Part shown: positions 10,847 through 19,460 of the stretch, piece after piece | Layout: each line of letters opens with the position of its first letter | Numbering within the stretch: position 1 is the first letter of the stretch | Assembly: GCF_029968015.1 (NCBI RefSeq) | Contig: NZ_JASCIS010000033.1 | Location: 1-64,000, forward strand | Length of the DNA: 64,000 nt | Direction: 5' to 3' | Origin: Streptomyces luteolus | GTDB lineage: Bacteria > Actinomycetota > Actinomycetes > Streptomycetales > Streptomycetaceae | Translations under genes and position numbers: made by a program | Notes under the pieces: generated by a model | What the model was told of the DNA's origin: nothing | What the model saw: the letters and a program-made list of their open reading frames with translations, nothing else | The model's database searches: none

Positions 10847-11323
10847 TTAGAAATACCCGCGCCGTGAGGCGCGGTCGCGCAGGCGCGTGATTCCGAAGGC
10901 CAGCGCGCCGATCGCGATCACCGCCCCGCCCCCGATCGGCAGCAACGAGTCCACGACCATGCTCCTGCGCTGGTCGGCCACGCTCGCCTCGCCCACGTCC
11001 CGCCCGTTCAGGAGCAGGCGGCAGTCGGTCGTCTCGGACGGAGTGCAGTACGGCTCGAACGTCACGATGGCGTGCACCCCGAAGGCGACCAGGCTGACCC
11101 CGACACCCAGCGCGAGCAGCCACAGCAGGAAGACCGCCACCGCCAGCACCCGGCCGTCGAGGGCGAGGACCACGCCCACGAGCACGCTGACGAAGATGAT
11201 CGCCGCGTAGGCGAGGGTGACCCAGACCCACAACCCGCTCGCGAATCCCACCGGCAGCAGGATCACCGAGAACGCCAGACACCAGTAGAGGCCGTTGCGG
11301 AGACTGTCCTGCAGATCGTCCAT
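10847..11323 (-). CDS. Hypothetical four-helix membrane protein
   Basis: The product has 158 residues from the ATG at 11321-11323 (MDDLQDSLRNGLYW). Hydrophobic segments lie around residues 10-32, 36-55, 60-82 and 115-140. Between the third and fourth is an extracytoplasmic-looking loop with two cysteines (YCTPSETTDCRLLL), which could form a disulfide. I do not recognise the family. It converges with kdpD. Confidence 0.6.
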   Translation of the reverse strand: MDDLQDSLRNGLYWCLAFSVILLPVGFASGLWVWVTLAYAAIIFVSVLVGVVLALDGRVLAVAVFLLWLLALGVGVSLVAFGVHAIVTFEPYCTPSETTDCRLLLNGRDVGEASVADQRRSMVVDSLLPIGGGAVIAIGALAFGITRLRDRASRRGYF

Positions 11324-11509
11324 CGGCCCCCTGCCCACGCCATCGCCCACCGCGGGTGGCGCCGCCCGCCCCGCGCCGTACGCCAGGAGCCCCGGCGGGG
11401 GACGCACCGCAGTGTAGGGGCGGACACGGAACGAGTCGACAGCCCGCGGAGCGCGGCCGCGGAGCCACGCACTCCATCCCGCGAAGCCCCAACTCCCCGC
11501 CCAGTCGGG

Positions 11510-12496
11510 TCAGTTCCCGTCAACCATGTCGTACGCGACCTTCGGCAGGAACTGGCCCGCCGTGGAGCCGGTGCCGACGCCGCAGTCGCCGTCGGACTCG
11601 CCCGGCAGCTTGACCCAGAGCAGCATCTCGGCACGGCCGCCGGTCCGGCTCGGGGTGCCGGTCCTGCGCCCCGGCGGGTTGCACCACTCGCCGTCGGACC
11701 CGTTGCCGTTGCGGCTGGTGTCGACGACGTACGGCTTGGTGTATCCGTACGCGGAGAGCGCCGCGTTGACGGAGTCGCCGTACTTCGTGTTCTCGCTGGT
11801 GGAGAAGTAGTTGGAGACGTTCAGGGAGAAGCCGTGGGCCCGGGTGGCGCCGGCGCCGTTCAGGTGTCCGGCGATGGTCACCGGGTCCAGCCAGCCGGGG
11901 TTGCCCGCGTCGAGATAGGTCCAGGTGCGGGGTGCCGAGGCGGCGAACCGGTCGAGGGCGTACCTGAGCATGGCGTTGCGCTCGTCGATCTGTTTCTGCG
12001 TCAGGCAGCTGTAGTCGCCCAGGGAGTCGGGCTCGACGACGACGAGTGCGGGGCGGTCGCCGATGGCCGCGGCGAACGACCTGATCCAGGTGCGGTACGC
12101 CTGCGGGGTGCCGGCGCCACCGCCCGAGTGGCCGCCGCAGGCGTCACGGCCGGGGATGTTGTACGCGACCAGCACCGGCAGCTTGTCGGCGGCGTCGGCC
12201 GCTCCCACGTACGCGGAGACGGCGGTGGAGATGGTGCCGCTCCAGTTGCCGAACCATCGGGCGCTGGGCCGCCGCGCGATCCCGGTGTCGATGGCGGCGG
12301 CCTTGCTGTCGTCCGGGTTGGCCGCCACCCAGGCGGCGGCGGTGGAGTCCGGGTCGACGTAGAACCCGCTGGTCCGCTCGACCGGCGAGCCCTGGGCCGC
12401 CGCGGGCTCCGGCTCAGCTGCCGCGAGCGGGGTGAGCAGGCAGGGGAGGAGGGTCGTGACGGCGGCGACGAGCCCGGCTCGGCGGGAGGCCCGCAT
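11510..12496 (-). CDS. Secreted GH6 endoglucanase (cellulase)
   Basis: The product has 328 residues. A signal peptide (MRASRRAGLVAAVTTLLPCL, then LTPLAAA) precedes a GH6 catalytic domain with no carbohydrate-binding module. Family motifs visible: YNIPGRDACGG, whose aspartate (D118) corresponds to the catalytic acid of Thermobifida Cel6A, VVVEPDSLGDY (D157), LDAGNPGWL and GEWCNPPGR. It should cleave beta-1,4-glucan by inversion, outside the cell. A perfect CebR operator lies 29-42 bp upstream of the start, so cello-oligosaccharide induction is expected. Confidence 0.93.
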   Translation of the reverse strand: MRASRRAGLVAAVTTLLPCLLTPLAAAEPEPAAAQGSPVERTSGFYVDPDSTAAAWVAANPDDSKAAAIDTGIARRPSARWFGNWSGTISTAVSAYVGAADAADKLPVLVAYNIPGRDACGGHSGGGAGTPQAYRTWIRSFAAAIGDRPALVVVEPDSLGDYSCLTQKQIDERNAMLRYALDRFAASAPRTWTYLDAGNPGWLDPVTIAGHLNGAGATRAHGFSLNVSNYFSTSENTKYGDSVNAALSAYGYTKPYVVDTSRNGNGSDGEWCNPPGRRTGTPSRTGGRAEMLLWVKLPGESDGDCGVGTGSTAGQFLPKVAYDMVDGN

Positions 12497-12524
12497 GGTT
12501 CATCCCTTCTTCGGAAGCGCTCTC

Positions 12525-12538
12525 TGGGAGCGCTCCCA
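12525..12538. promoter_or_regulatory. CebR operator (perfect 14-bp palindrome)
   Basis: TGGGAGCGCTCCCA exactly matches the known CebR-binding palindrome controlling cellulose and cellobiose genes in Streptomyces. It sits just upstream of the GH6 start. A degenerate half-match (GGAAGCGCTCTC) lies beside it at 12513-12524. Confidence 0.92.
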
Positions 12539-12640
12539 TCGACTGCCGTCAGTGCCCCGGGCACGCAGACGATCGTCCACGTGTGAACGCTGTCCAGCTC
12601 CGCCACCGCGCCCTGGCCGAGGGGGTGCCTGGTGATGTCC

Positions 12641-12676
12641 GGGGCAGGGGCAGGGGCAGGGGCAGGGGCAGGGGCA
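12641..12676. repeat. (GGGGCA)6 hexanucleotide repeat
   Basis: Six perfect tandem copies of GGGGCA sit in the 375-bp gap between the GH6 gene and the VOC gene. The G-runs could form a G-quadruplex on the plus strand. The rest of the gap, apart from the CebR box, holds nothing recognisable. Confidence 0.85.
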
Positions 12677-12871
12677 GGTGCGCATGAAGGTGCTCCCTCG
12701 TGGCTGGGGGTGACGTGACACCTCATGCCTTCCACGCCTTGACCCGTCCGACCGCCCAGCCCACCGGCCGGCCCAACGACACGCTCACGGACTCCGGGCG
12801 GCCGCCGATGAGTTCGGTCCGGGATCCCGGTCTACCGTCCTGAAACCGTTGACTGCGAGGGAGACCCCGTC

Positions 12872-13279
12872 ATGTACCAGCAGATGATCTTCGTGAACCT
12901 GGCCACCGGCGACCTCGGCGCCGCCAGGAAGTTCTTCACCGCCCTGGGCTACGAGATCAACGCCCAGTTCAGCGACGAGACCACCGCCTCGATCCCGCTC
13001 AGCGACACCATCGTCGTCATGCTCCACACGCCGGAGAAGTACGCCGAGTTCACCAAGAAGCAGATCGTGGACTCGACCACCTCCAGCGAGGTGCTGCTCG
13101 CCCTGAGCGCCGAGAGCCGCGAGAAGGTCGACGAACTGGTCGAGAAGGCCGTCGCGGCAGGCGGCCGGGTCACGGGGGAGACCCAGGACCACGGCTTCAT
13201 GTACGGCCGCGCCTTCGACGACCTGGACGGGCACACGTGGGAGGTCGTGTGGATGGACCCGGCCGCCGTGGAGGGCTGA
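12872..13279 (+). CDS. VOC-fold (glyoxalase/bleomycin-resistance-like) protein
   Basis: The product has 135 residues with a GAGGGAGA ribosome site upstream. It has the single-domain beta-alpha-beta-beta-beta repeat of the vicinal oxygen chelate family: MIFVNLATGDLGAARKFFTA at the N-terminus and FDDLDGHTWEVVWMDP at the C-terminus, typical of PhnB/YaeR-like proteins. Substrate unknown; metal ligands cannot be fixed by eye. Confidence 0.85.
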   Translation: MYQQMIFVNLATGDLGAARKFFTALGYEINAQFSDETTASIPLSDTIVVMLHTPEKYAEFTKKQIVDSTTSSEVLLALSAESREKVDELVEKAVAAGGRVTGETQDHGFMYGRAFDDLDGHTWEVVWMDPAAVEG

Positions 13280-13324
13280 CGGCGCCGGTGCCGCCTGCGC
13301 CTGGCGGTCGGGGGTTGTTTCGAC

Positions 13325-13867
13325 TTAGTCCGACGCGTGCCGTGAGACGTCGGTGATCCGGCACTTCACCGGGCCGTCCGCCTCCTCGAAGCCCGTGGCG
13401 GTCTCGCGGGCGACCTGGCCGGGGGCGAGGTGGTGCGTGGAGACGAAGCCCTCGTCGACGCGTTCGCCGCCGGGGTCCACGAACTCGATGTCGATGAAGT
13501 AGTCGGACGGCTTCGCGCTGTGGTTCGTGATCCGCAGCTCGGCGGTCGGCAGGCGGGGGTCGTCCGGGACGGTGCAGCTCGTGATCTCCACGTCGGCGCG
13601 CGGGCCGGTGACCGCGGGAGTCGGTTGTTCCTGTCGGGGTGGGGTGCGGGGAGACCTGTGATCCCCACCGTCGCCGGTGACGACCGCGATCACCCCGATG
13701 GCGATCACCACGGCTGCGATGCCGAGCAGGACGCGGAGCAGGACGCGGAGCAGGGCCCGGACCCGTCCCGTACCGGAACGCTTCGGCGGGGGCGGCTGAC
13801 CCCACCGCGGTCCACCGCGGGGCGTGCCCCGGTCCGGGGGTGGGGGTGGGGAGTTCCAGTTCGGCAT
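13325..13867 (-). CDS. Proline-rich single-pass membrane protein, hypothetical
   Basis: The product has 180 residues, begun at ATG 13865-13867 (MPNWNSPPPPPDRG); a GGGGGG run precedes it. A proline-rich cytoplasmic N-terminus and an arginine-rich stretch (RVRALLRVLLRVLL) lead into one transmembrane helix (about residues 45-65). The outer domain, from DVEITSCTVPDD to the end, has the beta-rich pattern of FxLYD/DUF4352-like domains (AELRITNHSAKPSDYFIDIE). Two cysteines may pair. Function unknown. Confidence 0.65.
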   Translation of the reverse strand: MPNWNSPPPPPDRGTPRGGPRWGQPPPPKRSGTGRVRALLRVLLRVLLGIAAVVIAIGVIAVVTGDGGDHRSPRTPPRQEQPTPAVTGPRADVEITSCTVPDDPRLPTAELRITNHSAKPSDYFIDIEFVDPGGERVDEGFVSTHHLAPGQVARETATGFEEADGPVKCRITDVSRHASD

Positions 13868-14113
13868 GACGCCCCCCAGGTGCGGTGCGGGGCTGATGCA
13901 CCCAGACTCCTCCCGCCGGGGCGTTCGTGCACCTCGGCGCCCCCGGGCCGCCGGGCCCGGCCCCGCTCTCCCGGCGGGTCCTCTCACCCCCTGCTGCTCC
14001 CGCCTCCCCGGCAACTGCGCGCGCGGCGCCGTCAGTTGCCGGGACGTTTCCACCTCGGCGGTGTCGCGCGGGTCTCGTCGAGCGTGGTGAGGGCGAGGAG
14101 GAGCGCCTCGACC

Positions 14114-14213
14114 CGGGGTCCGTTGGGGGGAGAGACCACCGTCGCCCGGATGCTCGTCGGTCTCGTCGCCCCTGGCCGGGGGACCGTCACGGTCTCAGGG
14201 CGTCCGCGCGGGA
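14114..14213 (+). pseudogene. Possible ABC-transporter ATPase scrap (Walker A region)
   Basis: In one plus-strand frame this stretch reads RGPLGGETTVARMLVGLVAP and continues GRGTVTVSGRP. It resembles the Walker A region and following segment of an ABC ATPase (LGPNGAGKTTT.RML..L..P..GTV.V.GR), with the P-loop corrupted. Neither flank extends the similarity. I read it as a decayed gene fragment in the 417-bp gap upstream of the deaminase. Confidence 0.4.
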
Positions 14214-14284
14214 GGGCTGCTCGTAGACCCCGGCGTTACGATCACCAAAGGCCAACGGCCCGCCCAACGTAGGAAGGACGAAGG

Positions 14285-14782
14285 ATGGAAGCCGCCGAAC
14301 TGCCGTATCTGCGCCGCTGCGTGGAGCTGGCCGCGGAAGCGCTCGACGCCGGGGACGAGCCCTTCGGCTCCGTGCTCGTGAACGCCGAGGGCAAGACCCT
14401 CGCCGAGGACCGCAACCGCGTGGCGGGCGGCGACCACACCCAGCACCCCGAGTTCGCCCTCGCGCGCTGGGCCGCCGGACACCTGAGCCCGCGGGAGCGC
14501 GCCGCCGCCACCGTGTACACCTCCGGCGAGCACTGCCCGATGTGCTCCGCCGCCCACGCCTGGGTCGGCCTCGGCCGCATCGTGTACGTCGCCTCATCCG
14601 CCCAACTCGGCGACTGGCTCACCGAGTTGGGCGTCCCGGCCGCGCCCGTACGGCCGTTGCCGATCAACGACATCGCCCCGGACGTACGGGTCGAGGGACC
14701 GGTCCCCGAGCTGGTGGAAGAGGTCAGGGAACTGCACCGCCGCCTGCACACCGGGGCGGCAGGGCCGCCCGGCACCGGCTGA
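14285..14782 (+). CDS. CDA-fold nucleoside/nucleobase deaminase
   Basis: The product has 165 residues; AGGAAGGACGAAGG lies just upstream of the ATG. It has the zinc deaminase layout: HPEFALARWAA supplies the His ligand and catalytic Glu, and CPMCSAAHAW supplies the two Cys ligands. The usual HAE is HPE, and the usual PCxxC is HCPMC, so the substrate could differ from guanine or tRNA adenosine. The C-terminal 50 residues are helical. The gene's last codons are copied repeatedly downstream. Confidence 0.85.
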   Translation: MEAAELPYLRRCVELAAEALDAGDEPFGSVLVNAEGKTLAEDRNRVAGGDHTQHPEFALARWAAGHLSPRERAAATVYTSGEHCPMCSAAHAWVGLGRIVYVASSAQLGDWLTELGVPAAPVRPLPINDIAPDVRVEGPVPELVEEVRELHRRLHTGAAGPPGTG

Positions 14783-14983
14783 CCGCCACAGAACCGGAGG
14801 CCCCTGGCTGACAGCACCGGCTGACCGCCACAGAACCGGAGGCCCCTGGCTGACAGCACCGGAGGCCCTGGCTAACCGCACCGGCTGACCGCCACAGCAT
14901 CGGAGGCCCCTGGCTGACAGCACCGGAGGCCCTGGCTGACCGCACCGGCTGACCGCCACAGCACCGGAGGCCACCGGCTGAGG
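14781..14983. repeat. Tandem array grown from the 3' end of the deaminase gene
   Basis: The block beginning GACCGCCACAG starts at 14781, 14823, 14887 and 14951: one 42-bp unit, two 64-bp units and a partial fourth. The first copy begins inside the deaminase stop codon, and the preceding gene end (CACCGGCTGA) recurs before each later copy. The 64-bp units contain an extra 22-bp sub-repeat. It fills most of the 300-bp gap before the next gene. Confidence 0.88.
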
Positions 14984-15082
14984 GCCGGGCGGCACCTCCA
15001 TCCACCGTGCGCCTCGCCCCCACGCCGCCTACGGTGACAGGGACAGGTACACAAGGCCGGGGGCGGGAAAGGGCTGGACACT

Positions 15083-15886
15083 ATGACCGCATTCGCGGAC
15101 GGCGCACCCTGCTGGGTGGATGCCATGTTTCCCGACGTCGGCGCCGCCCAGGAGTTCTACGGCGAGCTGCTCGGCTGGACCTTCGACGAGGGCTCGCCCG
15201 AGTTCGGCGGATACACCCAGGCGTACGCGGACGGCAAGGCGGTCGCCGCCGTCGTACCGCAGCTGCCCGAGATGACCGGGCAGCCCGCGGCCTGGAACTT
15301 CTACTTCGCCTCCTCCGACGTCGCCGCCACGGCGGAGAAGATCACCGCCAACGGCGGCAAGCTGGTGATGCAGCCGATGGCCGTGGGCGACTTCGGCACG
15401 ATGGTCACCGCCCAGGACCCCAGCGGGGTGCACTTCAGCGTGTGGCAGGCCGGCAACCACGAAGGCTTCGCGAAGACGGGCGAGCCCGGCTCCTTCTGCT
15501 GGGCCGAGGTCAACACCCGCGACGTGGCCAAGGCGGACGCGTTCTTCCCGGCGGTCTTCGGCTTCGGCGAGAAGCAGATCGTGGACGAGCAGATGGACTT
15601 CCGGATCTGGGAGGTCGCCGGGCAGCCGGTGATCGGCCGCTTCAAGATGGGCGATGACATTCCGGCCGACGTACCGCCGTACATCAGCGTGTACTTCGGT
15701 GTGGAGGACTGCGACGCGGCCGTCGCCACCATCCAACGCCTCGGCGGCCAGGCGTTCTTCGGCCCGATGACCACGCCCTTCGGCCGTTTCGCCGCGGTCG
15801 CCGACCAGCAGGGCGCGGCCTTCGCCGTGATCGACCCGACGACGACGGAAGGCGACATGCCGGAGCTGGCGGAGCCGCCGAGCTGA
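15083..15886 (+). CDS. Two-domain VOC-fold protein
   Basis: The product has 267 residues with two tandem VOC half-modules: WVDAMFPDVGAAQEFYGELL ... VTAQDPSGVHFSVWQ and FCWAEVNTRDVAKADAFFPA ... ADQQGAAFAVIDP. This matches the CFP-30-like hydroxylase/glyoxalase-related proteins common in Streptomyces. The reaction is unknown. A strong terminator follows. Confidence 0.85.
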   Translation: MTAFADGAPCWVDAMFPDVGAAQEFYGELLGWTFDEGSPEFGGYTQAYADGKAVAAVVPQLPEMTGQPAAWNFYFASSDVAATAEKITANGGKLVMQPMAVGDFGTMVTAQDPSGVHFSVWQAGNHEGFAKTGEPGSFCWAEVNTRDVAKADAFFPAVFGFGEKQIVDEQMDFRIWEVAGQPVIGRFKMGDDIPADVPPYISVYFGVEDCDAAVATIQRLGGQAFFGPMTTPFGRFAAVADQQGAAFAVIDPTTTEGDMPELAEPPS

Positions 15887-15907
15887 CTTCGCACCGCCTC
15901 CGCACAT

Positions 15908-15943
15908 CGGGGTGTCACTCACGCGGCCGTGAGTGACACCCCG
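15908..15943. terminator. Perfect 16-bp hairpin terminator
   Basis: CGGGGTGTCACTCACG (15908-15923) pairs with 15928-15943 across a 4-nt loop, starting 22 bp after the VOC gene stop. There is no U-tract, as is usual in actinobacteria. Confidence 0.85.
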
Positions 15944-16092
15944 ACCGCCGTCCCCCCTCGGGCCAGGTCCCGGCTACACCGAAGGATGTACCGCGTACAC
16001 CCCCGTTCTCCTCACTGCTCACGACGATCCCGGCGCCCCCACCGACCACGATGGGAGGACCGCAGGGAAACCGAACCGTAGAGGAGACGCTG

Positions 16093-17307
16093 ATGCCGCA
16101 CGTCGAGCCGGACACGACGAGCCCCTCGGCGGCGGCAAGTCCTCGCACTCCGCCGCCCGCCCGCGCGGGCCGCCTCCCACTCCTCGACGTGCTGCGCGGC
16201 GTGGCGATCATCGGCACCCTGATGACCAACGTCTGGATCTTCACCGGTCCGGGTGCCGAGGTCGGCTTCCTCAACGGGGCCGCCGGGGCGAGCCTGCACA
16301 CCCTGCTCGACGACCCGACACCGGGCAACACCGCGGAGAGCGTCTTCCGCTTCCTGGCCGACGGCAAGTTCCTGTCCCTGCTGACCGTCCTCTTCGGCGT
16401 CGGCCTGGCCATCCAGTACGACTCGGCGCTGCGCAAGGGCCTGAAGTGGCCGGGCCGCTACGACCGCCGAGCCCTGTTCCTCTTCGGTGAAGGTCTGCTG
16501 CACTTCATCCTCATCTTCGCCTGGGACGTACTCATGGGGTACGCGGTGACCGCGTACCTCGTAGCCCGGCTGCTGAACCGAAGCGACCGCTTCCGGCGCC
16601 GCGTGATGTGGACGGCCGCAGGCCTCCACCTCACCGTGATCGGCCTGCTCACGTTCGTCCTCGCCACCGCGCCCGAGGCCGACGGAAGCGGCGCCGACGA
16701 CGCGATCGCCCTCTACGCGGACGGCAGCTACCTCGACCAAGTCCTGTTCCGCCTGCGCAACATGGCGGCCCTGCGCATCGAACCGGTGCTCTCCTTCGGC
16801 CTGCTGGTGTGCCTCTTCCTCCTCGGCGTCCGCCTCCACCGCGCGGGCGCCTTCGCCCAGAACACCACCGGCCGAGCCCTGCGCACCCGCATGGCCGTCT
16901 GGGGCCTGACGATCGGACTGCCCCTGAACGCGGCTGTGTCCCTCGCGGGCCCGGACTGGTTCCTGATCGGCCGCTACGTCGCCGCCCCCGCCGTCGCGAT
17001 CGGCTACATCGGCCTGATCGGCGCCCTCTTCGACCGCGTCCGCCACCCCGGCCCCCTCACTCACGGCCTCACCGCCCTCGGCCGCTGCGCCCTCTCCGGC
17101 TACGTACTGCAGAACCTGCTCTGCGTCCTCCTCGCGTACGGCTTCGGCCTCGGCCTCGCCAGCCGCCTCGCGGACACCGGCCCCTGGTGGGTGATGGGCC
17201 TGTGGGCGGCGGTCTCGCTCACCCTGATGGCCGGAGCAGCGCTGTGGCTGCGCCGCTTCCGGCAGGGCCCGTTGGAGACGCTCCAGAAGCGAGCGCTGAG
17301 CCGGTGA
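16093..17307 (+). CDS. DUF418-family membrane protein
   Basis: The product has 404 residues, started at ATG 16093 with GAGGAG at 16081-16086. It begins with RLPLLDVLRGVAIIGTLMTN, the conserved opening of the YeiB/DUF418 family, and contains FGVGLAIQYD, FLFGEGLLHFILIFAWDVLM and about ten hydrophobic helices, ending with the C-terminal DUF418 region (LGRCALSGYVLQNLLC). Family function is unproven; a membrane transport or acyltransferase-like role has been suggested from fold. Confidence 0.88.
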   Translation: MPHVEPDTTSPSAAASPRTPPPARAGRLPLLDVLRGVAIIGTLMTNVWIFTGPGAEVGFLNGAAGASLHTLLDDPTPGNTAESVFRFLADGKFLSLLTVLFGVGLAIQYDSALRKGLKWPGRYDRRALFLFGEGLLHFILIFAWDVLMGYAVTAYLVARLLNRSDRFRRRVMWTAAGLHLTVIGLLTFVLATAPEADGSGADDAIALYADGSYLDQVLFRLRNMAALRIEPVLSFGLLVCLFLLGVRLHRAGAFAQNTTGRALRTRMAVWGLTIGLPLNAAVSLAGPDWFLIGRYVAAPAVAIGYIGLIGALFDRVRHPGPLTHGLTALGRCALSGYVLQNLLCVLLAYGFGLGLASRLADTGPWWVMGLWAAVSLTLMAGAALWLRRFRQGPLETLQKRALSR

Positions 17308-17313
17308 CCGTAC

Positions 17314-17353
17314 GGGGTGTCGTACGGGCTCTGTGCATGCCGTACGACACCCC
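17314..17353. terminator. 14-bp hairpin terminator
   Basis: GGGGTGTCGTACGG (17314-17327) pairs with 17340-17353 around a 12-nt loop, 6 bp after the DUF418 stop. It separates that gene from the pirin gene. Confidence 0.8.
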
Positions 17354-17418
17354 CGAGCGGGGTACGGGGTCCCGCCGAGCCATGTCCGGTTGTACCCCTC
17401 TCAGCTAGGTTGTCCGGC

Positions 17419-18384
17419 ATGAGCAACCTAGACCGTCAGGCCTCCCTGTCCGTCTGCGGTGGGCGAGGCTTCGTCGTCGCCGAGCCGGTACGTGAACTCC
17501 TCAACCCGCGCCACGTCCAGCTCGGCGAGTCCACCGAAGTCCGCCGACTGCTCCCCAACTTGGGCCGCCGCATGGTCGGCGCCTGGTGCTTCGTCGACCA
17601 CTACGGCCCCGACGACATCGCCTCCGAGCCCGGCATGCAGGTCCCGCCCCACCCGCACCAGGGGCTGCAGACCGTCAGCTGGCTGCACGAGGGCGAGGTC
17701 CTGCACCAGGACTCCCTCGGCAGCCGCGCGACGGTACGCCCGCGCGAGCTGGGCCTCATGACCTCCGGCAGCGCCATCAGCCACTCCGAACAGTCCCCGG
17801 TGCCCCACCCCCGCTACCTGCACGGCGCCCAGCTCTGGGTCGCCCTGCCGGACCGCCACCGCCACGTCGACGCCCACTTCGAACACCACGCCACCCTGCC
17901 CCGGGCGACAGCCCCCGGCCTCACGGCCACGGTGATCCTCGGCTCGATCGACGGCGCGACCTCCCCCGGCACGACGTACACCCCGATCGTCGGCGCCGAC
18001 CTCGCCCTGACGGCAGGCGCGAACGTCCAACTCCCCCTGGAACCCGACTTCGAGTACGCGATCCTCTCGATGTCCGGCGAGGTCCACGTGGACGACGTCC
18101 CGGTCCTCCCCGGCTCGATGCTCTACCTCGGCTGCGGCCGTACGGAACTCCCGCTGCGCGCGGAGTCGAACGCGGGCCTGATGCTCCTCGGCGGCGAGCC
18201 GTTCGCGGAGGAGATCGTGATGTGGTGGAACTTCATCGGGCGCTCCAACGAGGAGATCGCGCAGGCCCGTTCGGACTGGATGGACGGTGATCGCTTCGGT
18301 GAGGTGAAGGGCTACAACGGGGCTTCACTACCCGCCCCGGAACTCCCCGCAGTACCGCTGAAACCACGGGGTCGGGTGCGCTGA
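17419..18384 (+). CDS. Pirin family protein
   Basis: The product has 321 residues from ATG 17419 (MSNLDRQASLSVCGGRGFVV). It is a bicupin: the N-terminal cupin carries the pirin metal-site signature HPHQGLQTVSWLHEGEVLHQDSLG (given in part: HPHQG, then H.D) and GLMTSGSAISHSE. Family members bind Fe, and some have quercetinase activity or act as transcription cofactors. Spacing from neighbours suggests a single-gene unit. Confidence 0.9.
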   Translation: MSNLDRQASLSVCGGRGFVVAEPVRELLNPRHVQLGESTEVRRLLPNLGRRMVGAWCFVDHYGPDDIASEPGMQVPPHPHQGLQTVSWLHEGEVLHQDSLGSRATVRPRELGLMTSGSAISHSEQSPVPHPRYLHGAQLWVALPDRHRHVDAHFEHHATLPRATAPGLTATVILGSIDGATSPGTTYTPIVGADLALTAGANVQLPLEPDFEYAILSMSGEVHVDDVPVLPGSMLYLGCGRTELPLRAESNAGLMLLGGEPFAEEIVMWWNFIGRSNEEIAQARSDWMDGDRFGEVKGYNGASLPAPELPAVPLKPRGRVR

Positions 18385-19460
18385 GCTGGGGTTTCATCGT
18401 GTGCGAGACGAGTTCGCGCCTGTGGCCTGAGCTTCGCAGATTGATGGTCACGTCCTGCTTCTCCACCGTGGTTCGAGATCGGTCGGGGGAGGGCGGGGCG
18501 TGACAAGGTGAACCCTTGTAAGACCGGGTAAGGCAAACCTAATGCTGACCCAATGCTGACTCTACTGACGCGTAATCAGCTCCTGCGAGTATGCAGGGTC
18601 GATGGCGGTTCGTTGTGCGCGCGAGGCCTCCCGCCTGACTGGCGGGCATTTCGTTGCCGATGGTGTTCGGATCGCCGAGAAGGGGCGAAGGCGAGTGGGA
18701 GCCGATCGAACCTGTGATCTTGGATCTTGCAGAGAGTGAACAAGACCCGTAAATGACCGCGCGTTCGCAACTGCACCGCCCGCCGAGGCCAGCCCTGCGG
18801 TGGCCTGGTTCCGGTGGTGATGACGACTCGGTTCCAGCCTCAGCTTGGCCGGAATTCCACGCGGATCGGCTGCCCCGTGGGGCCTGCTCTACCCTGAGAC
18901 TCCCAAGTGAGGAGTGGCGGCAGCGGGCGGACCTGGGTACTGCCGAAGAGTCCCTATCGACGGCCGTCCAAGTCATTGGATCGCACACGCGGGAAGGGCC
19001 GGACTGGCCCGCGCAGTGACAGCCGCACGCTTCCACCCAGCGGCGTAGCTCCGCCAGGGAGGTCCGCCTCGGACCGACGATCGCGGTCGCTGTCTGAGCC
19101 ACCGCATTGCCGCGATGTCGAGCCCACCCGGTCGTCGTCCCAAAACGGCCATGAAAGTGCTCTTTTGGGACGCCCATGCCAGGCCCCGTACGTCCAGTAT
19201 CCAGTGCTGCGTTCCTTCGGCCGGCGCACCTCTTGGCCGGCGGAGTGGCCGTCGTGACGGTTGTGGGCGGTATGTGCCGCACGGCGCGGCCCTCTACGCC
19301 CGCTTGGCCGCGGACCGCCTCGCCGCTTGAAGGTCCGACACGAGTGGCGGGCGAGGCGAGTAGATTTCAGGGCTTGAGCGTTGGGCCGGCCAAGTGGCCA
19401 CGGCCTGGACCTCGCCCGGCAGGGGCAGGAGTTGGGTGACGTCTCTGCGGTTTCCGCCGA
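18385..19460. other. 1.08-kb gene-poor stretch with small hairpin and iron-box-like site
   Basis: No reading frame here has a convincing start, codon bias or recognisable motif. Two local signals: a small hairpin (ACAAGG/CCTTGT, 18503-18519), and CCGGGTAAGGCAAACCTAA at 18524-18542, whose reverse strand (TTAGGTTTGCCTTACCCGG) matches the actinobacterial iron box TTAGGTTAGGCTCACCTAA at 13 of 19 positions. No gene begins where it could be controlled. The segment is probably decayed DNA at the edge of the glycosidase island. Confidence 0.4.

Noticed and set aside
12641..12676. A coding Pro-Cys repeat on the minus strand
   Set aside because: It is simply the translation of the GGGGCA microsatellite; no gene signals around it.
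14781..14983. CRISPR array
   Set aside because: Units are contiguous 42/64-bp tandem duplications with no unique spacers and no cas genes nearby.
18539..19282. A 247-residue minus-strand frame in the gene-poor gap
   Set aside because: No recognisable domain, no ribosome site, and composition unlike the coding neighbours; not strong enough to call a gene or transposon relic.
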